Source: Rhodospirillales bacterium (GTDB lineage: Bacteria > Pseudomonadota > Alphaproteobacteria > Reyranellales > Reyranellaceae). From it: DNA of 12,449 bases. Shown here in pieces: positions 1 through 6,684 of this stretch. The DNA lies in contig JABMNB010000255.1 of the NCBI GenBank assembly GCA_013205335.1, positions 1-12,449 of the forward strand, in the 5' to 3' direction. The number at the start of each line of letters is the position of its first letter. Positions within the stretch are counted from its first letter, which is position 1. A program made the position numbers and the translations under genes. Below the pieces are notes generated by a model. It did not search any database and was not told the DNA's origin. It saw nothing but the letters and a program-made list of their open reading frames with translations.

Positions 1-2
1 GC

Positions 3-92
3 ATCGATGCGCAGATGAAGGCGATCGGGGAGAACCCGGCGCTGGTACGCGCCTTCTTCCGGAATAAAGATGTAGCCTATATTACTGACTGA
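3..92 (+). CDS. 3' end of an unidentified gene (partial)
   Basis: Frame 3 is open from the left edge to a TGA at 90-92 and encodes 29 residues that end in NPALVRAFFRNKDVAYITD. The codons are GC-rich at third positions like those of the neighbouring genes, and the other two plus frames hit stops early, so this reads as the C-terminus of a real protein. The fragment is too short for a family assignment; it is soluble-looking, mixed charged and aromatic. It converges on the minus-strand PF10118 gene with only 7 bases between the two stop codons, and I see no terminator hairpin between them. Confidence 0.55.
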   Translation: MDAQMKAIGENPALVRAFFRNKDVAYITD

Positions 93-99
93 TTAGTAA

Positions 100-1029
100 T
101 CAAGCCCTGACAGGCGCAGCGGAAGGTTCCGGGTCCGGCACCCGATCCGTGGAAGCCGATGAGTACGGCGACAATCCGAAGTGCGGATTGCGGGCCTTCC
201 AGTCCGTTACGAGATGCGAATTGTCGTGCTCCCAGGGATGAAACGACGGCCTGTAGTAGGAGAAGTACTGACGCCATGGAATCGCCGCGCGCAGAACGCC
301 CAGTATGTTGCGACCGCTAATCCGGTCGGGCGGTTGTCCATCTATGGCGGGCGCGGGCGCCGGCGGCTTAGCCGGGGCTGGCCGCGGCGAGCCCTGGACC
401 GCCGCACCAATTCCCAACATGACCAGCAGGAATAACGGTGTCGCAATCAGCATCCCGAATACCCGGTTGATGTAGGCCAGGAACCCCGTTCCTACAGCTG
501 CGGCGTGAACGTCGAAACACACTGCCTTGTGCTCCGTCTCCTCGACTGCATGCCATACCCACAGGTCAGCGACCGGGGCCGGAAGCACGTCATGGAGCTC
601 ATTGTCGCGTTGCAGCACCACTTCGGCCAACAAAGCCGCCACATGCTCCATGCCGGCCGAGACCGAAAGACGGAAGGCAAGCGGTGTCCGGGACAACAAT
701 CTGAAGATGCGTGCGCTGACGCGCTCGGCCCGAATGACCCGGGGATTGTGGCGGGCCAGCATGTCGTTGCAGGCAGTATGCACGCGGTCGTGCATCGCTT
801 CCTGATGCAGGAACCCACCAATCTCCTTCAGCAATTTCGGATCCTGGATGCGCGCCCGACAATCCCTGAGCGCGTCTATTCCGAACCGCTCAGCCAGCGG
901 AAAGCTGATCGACGCGGCGTTGAACACGACCTCGATCCAACCACCGGCTGGAAACCACGGGCCTGGCGGCACGGTTCCAAAATCGATCTGGACCCGTCGG
1001 CGGACAATAGTGGTGGGAGAAACGGTCAT
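100..1029 (-). CDS. PF10118/COG3687-type predicted metal-dependent hydrolase
   Basis: A 309-residue protein resembling the family annotated as 'predicted metal-dependent hydrolase' (PF10118), whose reaction is unknown. The family core spans roughly residues 10-280. Visible metal-ligand candidates are H75-Q-E77-x2-H80 with H84, E128-H129, and H160 with E163/E164-x2-H167. The two ExxH pairs plus an intervening Glu-His look like a ferritin-type di-iron pattern rather than a typical hydrolase site. A hydrophobic stretch at 183-211 may be a membrane helix, and a Pro/Ala-rich linker (214-234) follows. I chose the ATG at 1029 because it begins the family-like sequence; the frame stays open to 1155, but those 42 extra residues look non-homologous. 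No strong Shine-Dalgarno is present (GAAG only). It is a single gene, convergent with the fragment at 3-92. Family call fairly sure, start less so. Confidence 0.8.
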   Translation of the reverse strand: MTVSPTTIVRRRVQIDFGTVPPGPWFPAGGWIEVVFNAASISFPLAERFGIDALRDCRARIQDPKLLKEIGGFLHQEAMHDRVHTACNDMLARHNPRVIRAERVSARIFRLLSRTPLAFRLSVSAGMEHVAALLAEVVLQRDNELHDVLPAPVADLWVWHAVEETEHKAVCFDVHAAAVGTGFLAYINRVFGMLIATPLFLLVMLGIGAAVQGSPRPAPAKPPAPAPAIDGQPPDRISGRNILGVLRAAIPWRQYFSYYRPSFHPWEHDNSHLVTDWKARNPHFGLSPYSSASTDRVPDPEPSAAPVRA

Positions 1030-1069
1030 GGCTTCAAAGCACAAGTCCAAAACGACAGCTGCACTGCAT

Positions 1070-1098
1070 ATAATAACGCATTCCCGGCGCCGCGCCAG
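1070..1098 (-). promoter_or_regulatory. possible promoter of the PF10118 gene
   Basis: On the minus strand TATTAT (1075-1070) lies about 40 bases upstream of the ATG at 1029 in an otherwise GC-rich stretch. A weak -35-like CTGGCG sits at 1098-1093 with a 17-base spacer. Only the -10 is a good match. The rest of the 280 bases between this gene and the GMC gene holds the hairpin at 1280-1308 and nothing else I can support. Confidence 0.3.
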
Positions 1099-1279
1099 CA
1101 CGTGAGGACCATCCACAACGACGGCGTTCGGCCGCAGGGTCGAGAACGCCACCATCCCGGAAGGGCATGGGCGAATGCCGCCAGCACCTGTGCACAGAGG
1201 CTTCGGCTCTATGACGGGGTAAACGCGGCGGAGTTCTTCGCTGGCCTTTTAAGTGGTGAACATTCAGTTGACCGCTCGA

Positions 1280-1308
1280 GCGCGCCAGCCGGGTGGCCGA
1301 TGGCGCGC
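1280..1308 (-). terminator. hairpin just after the GMC oxidoreductase stop
   Basis: GCGCGCCA at 1280-1287 pairs perfectly with TGGCGCGC at 1301-1308. The 13-base loop can itself form a short GCC/GGC pairing. On the minus strand it begins one base after the TGA (1312-1310) of the last gene in the operon, where a terminator is expected. No T-run follows it, so this is a stable GC hairpin (termination or 3'-end protection) rather than a textbook intrinsic terminator. Confidence 0.35.
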
Positions 1309-1309
1309 C

Positions 1310-2917
1310 TCAGTTCGTGAGTCCGGCGGCGTGCATAATGGTGGCTGTACGCTCGGCGATCATGATGGTGGGGGCATTGGTGTTGCCCCCGACCAGCGTC
1401 GGCATGACCGAGGCATCGACGACGCGCAGCCCATCGACGCCGTGCACCAGCAACTTGTCGTCGACGACGGCCATTCGATCGGTGCTGGGCCCCATCTTGC
1501 AGGTCCCGACGGGGTGGTAGATCGTCTCACAGTGGGCGCGGATCCATTGCTCTATCTCGGCGTCGGTCTTCGCCGCAGCGCCCGGCTGGAATTCGTCGGC
1601 CCGGTAGGGATCCAGGCCCGACTGGGCGAGAATATCTCGGCCCATCTTGACGCCGGCGATCAGCGCCTCGAGATCCTTGCGCTCTGCCAGGTAGTTGGCG
1701 TCGATCAGCGGATGGTCGTTGGGGTTGGTGCTGCGCAGCCGGATCGTGCCGGCGCTCTCGGGCCTGAGCGTGCAAACATGCAGGCTGTACCCGCTCTTCT
1801 TGATCTTGGTGCGGCCGTGATCGACCACGAGCACCGGCAGGAAATGGAGCTGGATGTCGGGCGCGGCGAGGCCGGGGGCCGTGCTCAGGAATCCGCCTGT
1901 CTCCGCGACGGGAGACGTGCCCGGGCCCTTCTTGCTCACGACGTACTGGAAGAGCGAGACCAGTTTGTTGCGCCGGTCGAACGTGTCGCTGGTCTTGCAG
2001 AGCTGCAGTATTGCCGCATCCACATGGTCCTGCAGGTTGCCGCCAACGCCCGGTAGATCGATCACTGGGGTGATTCCCAGGGACTTCAGGTGATCGGCCG
2101 GGCCGACGCCCGAGAGCTGCAGCAGTTGCGGCGAGTTCACGCTGCCGCCGCACAGGATGATCTCGCGGTTGGCCCGCGCGACCTCGTCGCGGCCATCGAT
2201 CACATAGCGCACGCCTATGGCGCGGGTGCCTTCGAAGATGATGCGTTCGACCATCGCGCCGGTGACGATCTCGAGGTGCGAGTTTCCACGCGCGACCGCT
2301 GGCCGCAGGTAGGCGCTGGCGGTGCTCCAGCGCTTCTTGTCCTTCTGCGTCACCTGATAGTAGCCGACGCCGTCCTGCTCGGCACCGTTGAAGTCGGTGA
2401 CGCGCTTGTGGCCGGCCTGTTCGGCAGCCTTGAGGAAAGCCTCGCTCAGCTTGCAGGGGTCGACCTGGTCGGCGACGTTGAGTGGGCCGCCGGAGCCGTG
2501 GAAGTCGTCGCCGCCACGCTCGTTGTTCTCGGCCTTCTTGAAGTAGGGCAGGACATCGTTGAAGCTCCAGCCTTCGTTGCCGAGCTGGCGCCAGTGGTCG
2601 TAGTCCCAGGCATGCCCGCGCACATAGAGCATGGCGTTGATTGCCGACGATCCGCCCAGAGTCCTGCCGCGGGGCCAGTACATGCGTCGGTCGTTGCAAT
2701 GCTTCTGGGGCGTGGTTTCATAGTGCCACTTGTATGACGACTTTTCGCTGAGACTGGCGAAACCGGCCGGCATCTTGAGCTTGAACGAATTGTCGGGACC
2801 GCCGGCCTCGAGCACCAGTATCCGCAAGCCGTCCTTTTCGGCCAGACGATGGGCCATCGTGCAGCCGGCGGAACCAGCTCCGATGATGACGTAGTCATAG
2901 AGCGACAGTCGAGCCAT
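1310..2917 (-). CDS. GMC-family FAD oxidoreductase (choline dehydrogenase-like)
   Basis: A full-length 535-residue GMC flavoprotein that oxidises an alcohol, probably passing electrons to a quinone or other acceptor; the substrate cannot be read from sequence. The Rossmann FAD motif GAGSAG is at 13-18. GMC signature 1 (PRGRTLGGSSAINAMLYVRG) starts near 83 and signature 2 (GGSVNSPQLLQLSGVG) lies near 258. The C-terminal catalytic pair is H468 (in HPVGTCKMG) and N512 (in GGNTNAP), 44 residues apart as in choline oxidase and its relatives. The start at 2917 is supported by GGGAAGG, whose upstream end overlaps the stop of the preceding DUF2272 gene (9-base gap). It is the last gene of the operon that begins with the gamma-carbonic anhydrase. 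It resembles BetA broadly, but there is no betaine operon around it, so I give no symbol. Confidence 0.93.
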   Translation of the reverse strand: MARLSLYDYVIIGAGSAGCTMAHRLAEKDGLRILVLEAGGPDNSFKLKMPAGFASLSEKSSYKWHYETTPQKHCNDRRMYWPRGRTLGGSSAINAMLYVRGHAWDYDHWRQLGNEGWSFNDVLPYFKKAENNERGGDDFHGSGGPLNVADQVDPCKLSEAFLKAAEQAGHKRVTDFNGAEQDGVGYYQVTQKDKKRWSTASAYLRPAVARGNSHLEIVTGAMVERIIFEGTRAIGVRYVIDGRDEVARANREIILCGGSVNSPQLLQLSGVGPADHLKSLGITPVIDLPGVGGNLQDHVDAAILQLCKTSDTFDRRNKLVSLFQYVVSKKGPGTSPVAETGGFLSTAPGLAAPDIQLHFLPVLVVDHGRTKIKKSGYSLHVCTLRPESAGTIRLRSTNPNDHPLIDANYLAERKDLEALIAGVKMGRDILAQSGLDPYRADEFQPGAAAKTDAEIEQWIRAHCETIYHPVGTCKMGPSTDRMAVVDDKLLVHGVDGLRVVDASVMPTLVGGNTNAPTIMIAERTATIMHAAGLTN

Positions 2918-2926
2918 TGACCTTCC

Positions 2927-3673
2927 CTAGGGCAGACGATTTTCAATCACCGCAAACACCGGACGGGGGGAAATGGGCGACAAAAACCCGTCCCCGTCCA
3001 GTGGAAAGACGCTGCGGCTGACCGAGTCTCCTACATTGCCGCCGATGGCGGAGAGATGGCCCGGCTGGACGTCGACCACGATGTCGCAATGTCCTGCCCC
3101 ACGATTAAGGTTTTGCAGCGTCGTGCCGCTGCCCTCGCGCGACGCACAAATCAGATCGCCGACCCTGGGTGCGTAGGCGGCGGGTTCGTGCGGAATGAAC
3201 GCGGCACCCGGTTTCTTCGCCCGCTCGACGATTCGCTCGACGTAGATCGTGTGGCGTTGGTCCGGGCAGAACAGGTCGCGCGGCACGCCGGCGCTCTCGA
3301 TGTCCCAGGAGATGAAGGCCGCCGACCAGGGCACGTCGTCGACCCCGCTCAGCGTCTTGTCGACCGAAGCCCAGTAGTCGGCGATGCGCTGAGGCGCGTC
3401 GCGCTCCTTGATGCCGAGTTGCTCCGTCCGGGGAGGTGCGTTCTGCGAGTAGGTGATGACCTGCTTGCCGAAGCGGCCCCATTCGCCGACCGCCAGCAAC
3501 ACCATCGACGTCCGGGCGCTCGACGAGGGCGGCGCGGCTTCAGGCTTCCACGACGACGCGGGGCACGGGCCGAGCGGCGGCAAATCCTTTGCCTGCACGA
3601 CCGGCTTGCTCGTTGGCGGCGTCGTACAGGCGGCGGCGAGGACGAGAAGCAGGATCGCGAGGAGGGGGCGCAT
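2927..3673 (-). CDS. DUF2272-domain lipoprotein
   Basis: A 248-residue exported protein. Residues 1-15 form a signal peptide (RPLLAILLLVLAAA) ending at C16 in an LAAAC context, so it is probably lipidated and held in the envelope. A Pro/Ser-rich linker follows, then a domain from about 55 to 248 that matches DUF2272 as I remember it: PWSAAFISW (115-123), GDLICASR (172-179), GHCDIVV (194-200) and GGNVGDSV (211-218). The order, with a WS-A-F-I-S helix and a later GH-D-IVV strand, recalls NlpC/P60 or CHAP-type folds; C196 and H195 are conspicuous, but I cannot assign a catalytic residue. It lies 22 bases after the VOC gene and 9 bases before the GMC gene, so it is co-transcribed with both. No strong ribosome site precedes the ATG at 3673. 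Biochemical role unknown. Confidence 0.85.
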   Translation of the reverse strand: MRPLLAILLLVLAAACTTPPTSKPVVQAKDLPPLGPCPASSWKPEAAPPSSSARTSMVLLAVGEWGRFGKQVITYSQNAPPRTEQLGIKERDAPQRIADYWASVDKTLSGVDDVPWSAAFISWDIESAGVPRDLFCPDQRHTIYVERIVERAKKPGAAFIPHEPAAYAPRVGDLICASREGSGTTLQNLNRGAGHCDIVVDVQPGHLSAIGGNVGDSVSRSVFPLDGDGFLSPISPRPVFAVIENRLP

Positions 3674-3695
3674 GTCGCAGTCTACCAGCGTCTCC

Positions 3696-4397
3696 CTACC
3701 AGCGCCCGACGCCGCCGATCAGGATCGTTGGCACGCCTTCGGTCCCGTTCTTCACCGCCACGATCTGGCTGCCCGGCCGGCGTCCCGCGCGCGGCTCGGA
3801 GACATCGAGACCCGCTGTCTTCAGCCTTGCCTGGGCCGCCGCGATGTCGGGTACGCGCCACGAGAGACCCCAGAGATGATCGGGGGCGTCCGACACGCCC
3901 GTCTTCAGATCGTGAGCGATCTCGACCACGAGGTCGCCGCAGCGGAAGAAAAGGAGCCGCGCGCCCCACTTGGGATTGCTGCGGTCGAGCCGGAGGTCGA
4001 GGCCGAGCCGCCCCGCATAGAAGGCGATGGCGCGTTCGGGATTGGGCGTGCGCACGACCACATGGTCGAGACTCGCGACCGCGGCCGCATCGGCGACCGT
4101 GACCGGCGAGGGGGCTTCGTCCGTTTTCGGACGGAGCCCGATGGACACGCCGTGGCCGGCAAAGGCGAGGCCGTCGTCGCTGCGCGTCACGTCCACCGCA
4201 CGCCGCTCGAGCAGCGTCGCCGCCTTGTCGAGATCGGCCGTCGCGAACACCATAGCGTGCAATCCCGGCGCGCCGCCGGTGAAGCGCAGGCCGACATTGC
4301 CGGTCCGCAGGCCGCCGCCTGCGGCGCGGCGCCCCAGCAGCGTCTCGTAGACGCCGGCCGAACCGCCGACGACGAGATGGTCGAGTGCCGCGATCAT
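3696..4397 (-). CDS. two-module VOC (glyoxalase-like) protein
   Basis: A 233-residue protein with two vicinal-oxygen-chelate modules. The N-terminal one (about 1-90) starts at LDHLVV with H7. The C-terminal one (about 109-230) starts at LDHVVV with H112, continues through the PERAIAFYAGRLGLDL helix, and has E159 in VVEIAH and a WGLSWRVPDI strand. H112 and E159 are plausible metal ligands of the second module. The first module is shorter and lacks the usual FYxxxLG helix, so it may be structural or degenerate. The family includes glyoxalases, dioxygenases, isomerases and Glyoxalase_3-like proteins; the reaction cannot be chosen here. It starts 4 bases after the stop of the gamma-carbonic anhydrase, so translational coupling is likely. 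Confidence 0.85.
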   Translation of the reverse strand: MIAALDHLVVGGSAGVYETLLGRRAAGGGLRTGNVGLRFTGGAPGLHAMVFATADLDKAATLLERRAVDVTRSDDGLAFAGHGVSIGLRPKTDEAPSPVTVADAAAVASLDHVVVRTPNPERAIAFYAGRLGLDLRLDRSNPKWGARLLFFRCGDLVVEIAHDLKTGVSDAPDHLWGLSWRVPDIAAAQARLKTAGLDVSEPRAGRRPGSQIVAVKNGTEGVPTILIGGVGRW

Positions 4398-4401
4398 CGC
4401 G

Positions 4402-4926
4402 TCAGCCGATGCGCTTGAGGTTCGCCTTGTAGTTCTGGCCGCGCTTCACGTAGCTCTCCGCGCTCATCGCCAGCCGCGCGGCATTCTCCTCGTTCAATTC
4501 GCGCACGACCTTGGCCGGCGAACCGAAAATCACCGAACGGTCGGGGAAGGTCTTGCCCTCGGTCACGACGGCGCCGGCGCCGACCAGGCAGTCCTTTCCG
4601 ATCACCGAGCGATTGAGCACGATCGACTGGATGCCGACCAGCGAGCCGTCGCCGATGGTGCAGCCGTGCAGCATCACCTGGTGGCCGACCGTCACGTTCT
4701 TGCCGATCGTGAGCGGCGCGCCGGGGTCGGTGTGCAGCACGCACAGTTCCTGGATATTGCTGTCGTCGCCGATCACGATCGGCTCGTTGTCGCCGCGCAG
4801 CACGGCGCCGAACCAGATGTTCACGCGTTCGCCCAGGATCACCGACCCGATGATGGTGGCGCCCTCCGCGATGTAGCAGGAGGCCGGGATCACCGGCACG
4901 CGGTCGTTGAGCTGGTAGATCGCCAT
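4402..4926 (-). CDS. gamma-class carbonic anhydrase family protein (YrdA/PaaY-like)
   Basis: A 174-residue left-handed beta-helix protein built of hexapeptide repeats (for example IIGSVI, VIGDDS, TIGKNV, TIGDGS, VIGKDC). H65 (in LHTD), H82 and H87 (in GHQVMLHGC) have the spacing of the three zinc/iron ligands shared between trimer subunits in gamma-carbonic anhydrases, and R44-G-D46 is the conserved Arg/Asp pair. Length matches the short YrdA/PaaY/CaiE subfamily, in which carbonic anhydrase activity is often weak or unproven and a thioesterase role has been shown for some members. The start at 4926 has a good ribosome site (GAAGGAAA, 6 bases upstream). It is the first gene of the four-gene minus-strand operon. 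Confidence 0.93.
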   Translation of the reverse strand: MAIYQLNDRVPVIPASCYIAEGATIIGSVILGERVNIWFGAVLRGDNEPIVIGDDSNIQELCVLHTDPGAPLTIGKNVTVGHQVMLHGCTIGDGSLVGIQSIVLNRSVIGKDCLVGAGAVVTEGKTFPDRSVIFGSPAKVVRELNEENAARLAMSAESYVKRGQNYKANLKRIG

Positions 4927-4958
4927 GGTGTTTCCTTCAGTTTGCGCGAATTGTTGTG

Positions 4959-4986
4959 ATTATGTCGTCCGGCATGCCACCTTGAA
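4959..4986 (-). promoter_or_regulatory. likely promoter of the gamma-carbonic anhydrase operon
   Basis: Minus-strand CATAAT (4964-4959) is a close -10 match, preceded by a weak TTCAAG (4986-4981) at a 16-base spacing. It would start transcription some 25 bases before the ATG at 4926. The -35 region is one arm of an inverted repeat, TTGAA (4982-4986) and TTCAA (4995-4999), which could bind a regulator. The intergenic stretch also separates this operon from the divergent TIGR03032-type pseudogene. Confidence 0.4.
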
Positions 4987-5043
4987 CTGCCTAATTCAAT
5001 AGTGCGGCGTCAGGGTCGGGCGGACACAGGGCAAGCACTTTGC

Positions 5044-6134
5044 ATGAGCACCAGGGAGCAGACTGGCAGTACGGCGGCGCCAGGCGCGACCATGGCCGCG
5101 GCCGCTGAAAACGAAAAGCCGGGCTTCGTAGTCACCGCCTCGCGGCTGTTTCCGATCTGGCTGGCCAACACCGGCGCCAGCCTGGCGATCTCGACCTACC
5201 AGAGCAGCAAGGTGATCCTGATCGGCGCCAACAAGCATGCCGGGCGTCTTTTGGTGTTCGAGCGCACGCTGGAGCGCCCGATGGGGATGGCGTTCGACGG
5301 CTCGCGGCGGGCCATCGCGTCGATGATCCAGATCACGAGCTTCGTCGATGCAGCCCGTGGGACGCCGGCTACGACGCACTCTTTGTTCCGCAATCAGCTT
5401 CCTATACAGCGGACCTCGACATTCATGACGTCGCCTTCGACGCCAACGGCGAACTGGTCTTCGCCAACACCCTGTTCTCCTGCCTGGCGACCACCAGCGC
5501 GACCCACAGCTTCAAACCCGTGTGGAAGCCGTCTTTCGTGTCGCGGCTGGCGCCGGAGGACCGCTGTCATCTGAACGGGCTGGCGATGCGCGACGGCAAG
5601 CCGGCCTATGTGACCTGCGTGGCGGAGACCGACATCGCGGGCGGCTGGCGCGAGCATCGCAGCAGTGGCGGTGTCGTGGTTGACGTCGCCTCCGGCGAGA
5701 TCGTCTGCCGTGCCCTGTCGATGCCGCACTCGCCGCGCCTGCATGAGGGCAAGCTTTGGGTGCTGAACTCGGGAGCGGGCGAGGTGGGGACGGCCGATCT
5801 GGCCACGGGCCGTTTCGAGCCGCTGGTTTTCTGCCCGGGCTATCTCCGAGGGCTGGACTTCGTGGGTCCTTATGCGCTGGTTGGCCTCTCGGAGCCGCGC
5901 GAAAACCGCACCTTCGCTGGTCTGCCCCTGTAGGAAAGGCTGGCAACCGCCAAGGTCGGCCCACGCTGCGGTGTCTTCGTGATCGACACGCGGACCGGCG
6001 ACGTCGGGCACTGGCTGCGCCTCGAGGGCATCGTCAACGAACTCTACGATGTGATCGCGCTGCCGGGCCTCGCCCGCCCGATGATGATCGGCTTCAAGAA
6101 CGAGGAAACCCGCCGGACGGTCCCGATCGAATAG
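5044..6134 (+). pseudogene. decayed TIGR03032-family gene (frameshift plus in-frame stop)
   Basis: Joining two frames gives about 363 codons resembling the TIGR03032 family, beta-propeller-like proteins of unknown function. Frame A (ATG at 5044) encodes WLANTGASLAISTYQSSKV, GRLLVFERTLERPMGMAFDG, up to SFVDAAR near 5358. The homologous reading then moves to frame B from about 5361 (DAGYDALFVPQ), through LDIHDVAFDANGELVFANTL, EDRCHLNGLAM, GYLRGLDFVGPYALVGLSEP, and stops at TAG 5931-5933. The same frame continues convincingly (ERLATAKVGPRCGVFVIDTR, WLRLEGIVNELYDVIALPG) to TAG 6132-6134. One extra G in the GGG at 5359-5361 would restore the frame, and TAG in place of GAG explains the stop (the family reads LPLEERLA there, as I recall). 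Two lesions make an inactive gene likely; sequencing error could explain one of them. Only a weak ribosome site (AGGG) precedes the ATG. Confidence 0.8.
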
Positions 6135-6176
6135 GAGGCCAGCCTTTACGCAATCCAGCGGTTACGGAAGCCGTAT

Positions 6177-6205
6177 TTGACGTTTACGTAAACGTCAACT
6201 AAACC
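6177..6205 (+). promoter_or_regulatory. 22-bp perfect palindrome overlapping the merR/acyl-CoA operon promoter
   Basis: The half-site TTGACGTTTAC (6177-6187) is followed directly by its exact reverse complement GTAAACGTCAA (6188-6198), with no mismatch. The outer TTGACG is a near-consensus -35, and TAAACC at 6200-6205 is a possible -10 after a 17-base spacer, so the palindrome fills the -35/spacer region as MerR-family operators do. It resembles the site I recall for LiuR regulators of leucine and branched-chain acid catabolism. A single TTTACG half-site also occurs at 6145-6150. The predicted transcription start falls only a few bases before the regulator's ATG at 6215. Confidence 0.7.
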
Positions 6206-6214
6206 GTTGCCATC

Positions 6215-6658
6215 ATGCCGGTCGCCGCCACCCCTTCGGCCCAGACGCCCGCGCTGCGAGACGCGCAGCGCATCTACAGCATCGCCGAACTGTCGCGCGA
6301 ATTCGCGATCACGCCTCGCACGATCCGCTTTTACGAAGACGAGGGGCTGATCAAGCCGCGCCGGCACGGCACGACCCGTCTCTACACCGCGGGAGACCGC
6401 ACGCGGCTGGGCTGGATCCTTCGCGGCAAGCGGCTGGGCTTCTCGCTGGCCGAGATTCGCGAGCTCATCGACCTTTACCAGGTGGACCGCACTGGCGTTC
6501 AACAACTGCGCGAGCTCTTGCGCCGCAGCCAGCTTCACATCGCCGACTTGGAACGGCGCCGCGCCGATCTCGACCAGCACATCGGCGAGTTCAGGGACGT
6601 CGAATTGCAAGTGAGCGCCGAGCTGAAGCAGCGCGGCGTCGATCCGGAAAGCGACTAG
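6215..6658 (+). CDS. MerR-family transcriptional regulator, LiuR-like
   Basis: A 147-residue MerR-type regulator. A winged helix-turn-helix spans about 20-90 (YSIAELSREFAITPRTIRFY, then EDEGLIKPRR, RLYTAGDRTRL, and the GKRLGFSLAEIRELIDLY helix). A Leu/Arg-rich dimerising coiled coil follows at about 97-128. The protein contains no cysteine, so it is not a metal or thiol sensor. RGKRLGFSLAEIREL and the DNA-binding half match the LiuR group as I recall it, which responds to acyl-CoA intermediates of branched-chain amino acid or fatty acid breakdown. The 22-bp palindrome immediately upstream and the acyl-CoA dehydrogenase 26 bases downstream support control of this operon and of itself. No ribosome site precedes the ATG at 6215, so the message may be nearly leaderless. 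Repressor or activator cannot be told. Confidence 0.88.
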   Translation: MPVAATPSAQTPALRDAQRIYSIAELSREFAITPRTIRFYEDEGLIKPRRHGTTRLYTAGDRTRLGWILRGKRLGFSLAEIRELIDLYQVDRTGVQQLRELLRRSQLHIADLERRRADLDQHIGEFRDVELQVSAELKQRGVDPESD

Positions 6659-6684
6659 GAAACTTCGACCGAGGGAGAGAAGCC

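Noticed and set aside
505..1320. 271-codon plus-strand open frame across the PF10118 gene
   Set aside because: It is the complement of a well-supported family gene, has no recognisable motifs and no ribosome site; long antisense frames are common in GC-rich DNA.
3056..4102. 348-codon plus-strand frame across the DUF2272 and VOC genes
   Set aside because: Arg-rich antisense reading with no motif; both minus-strand genes are convincing.
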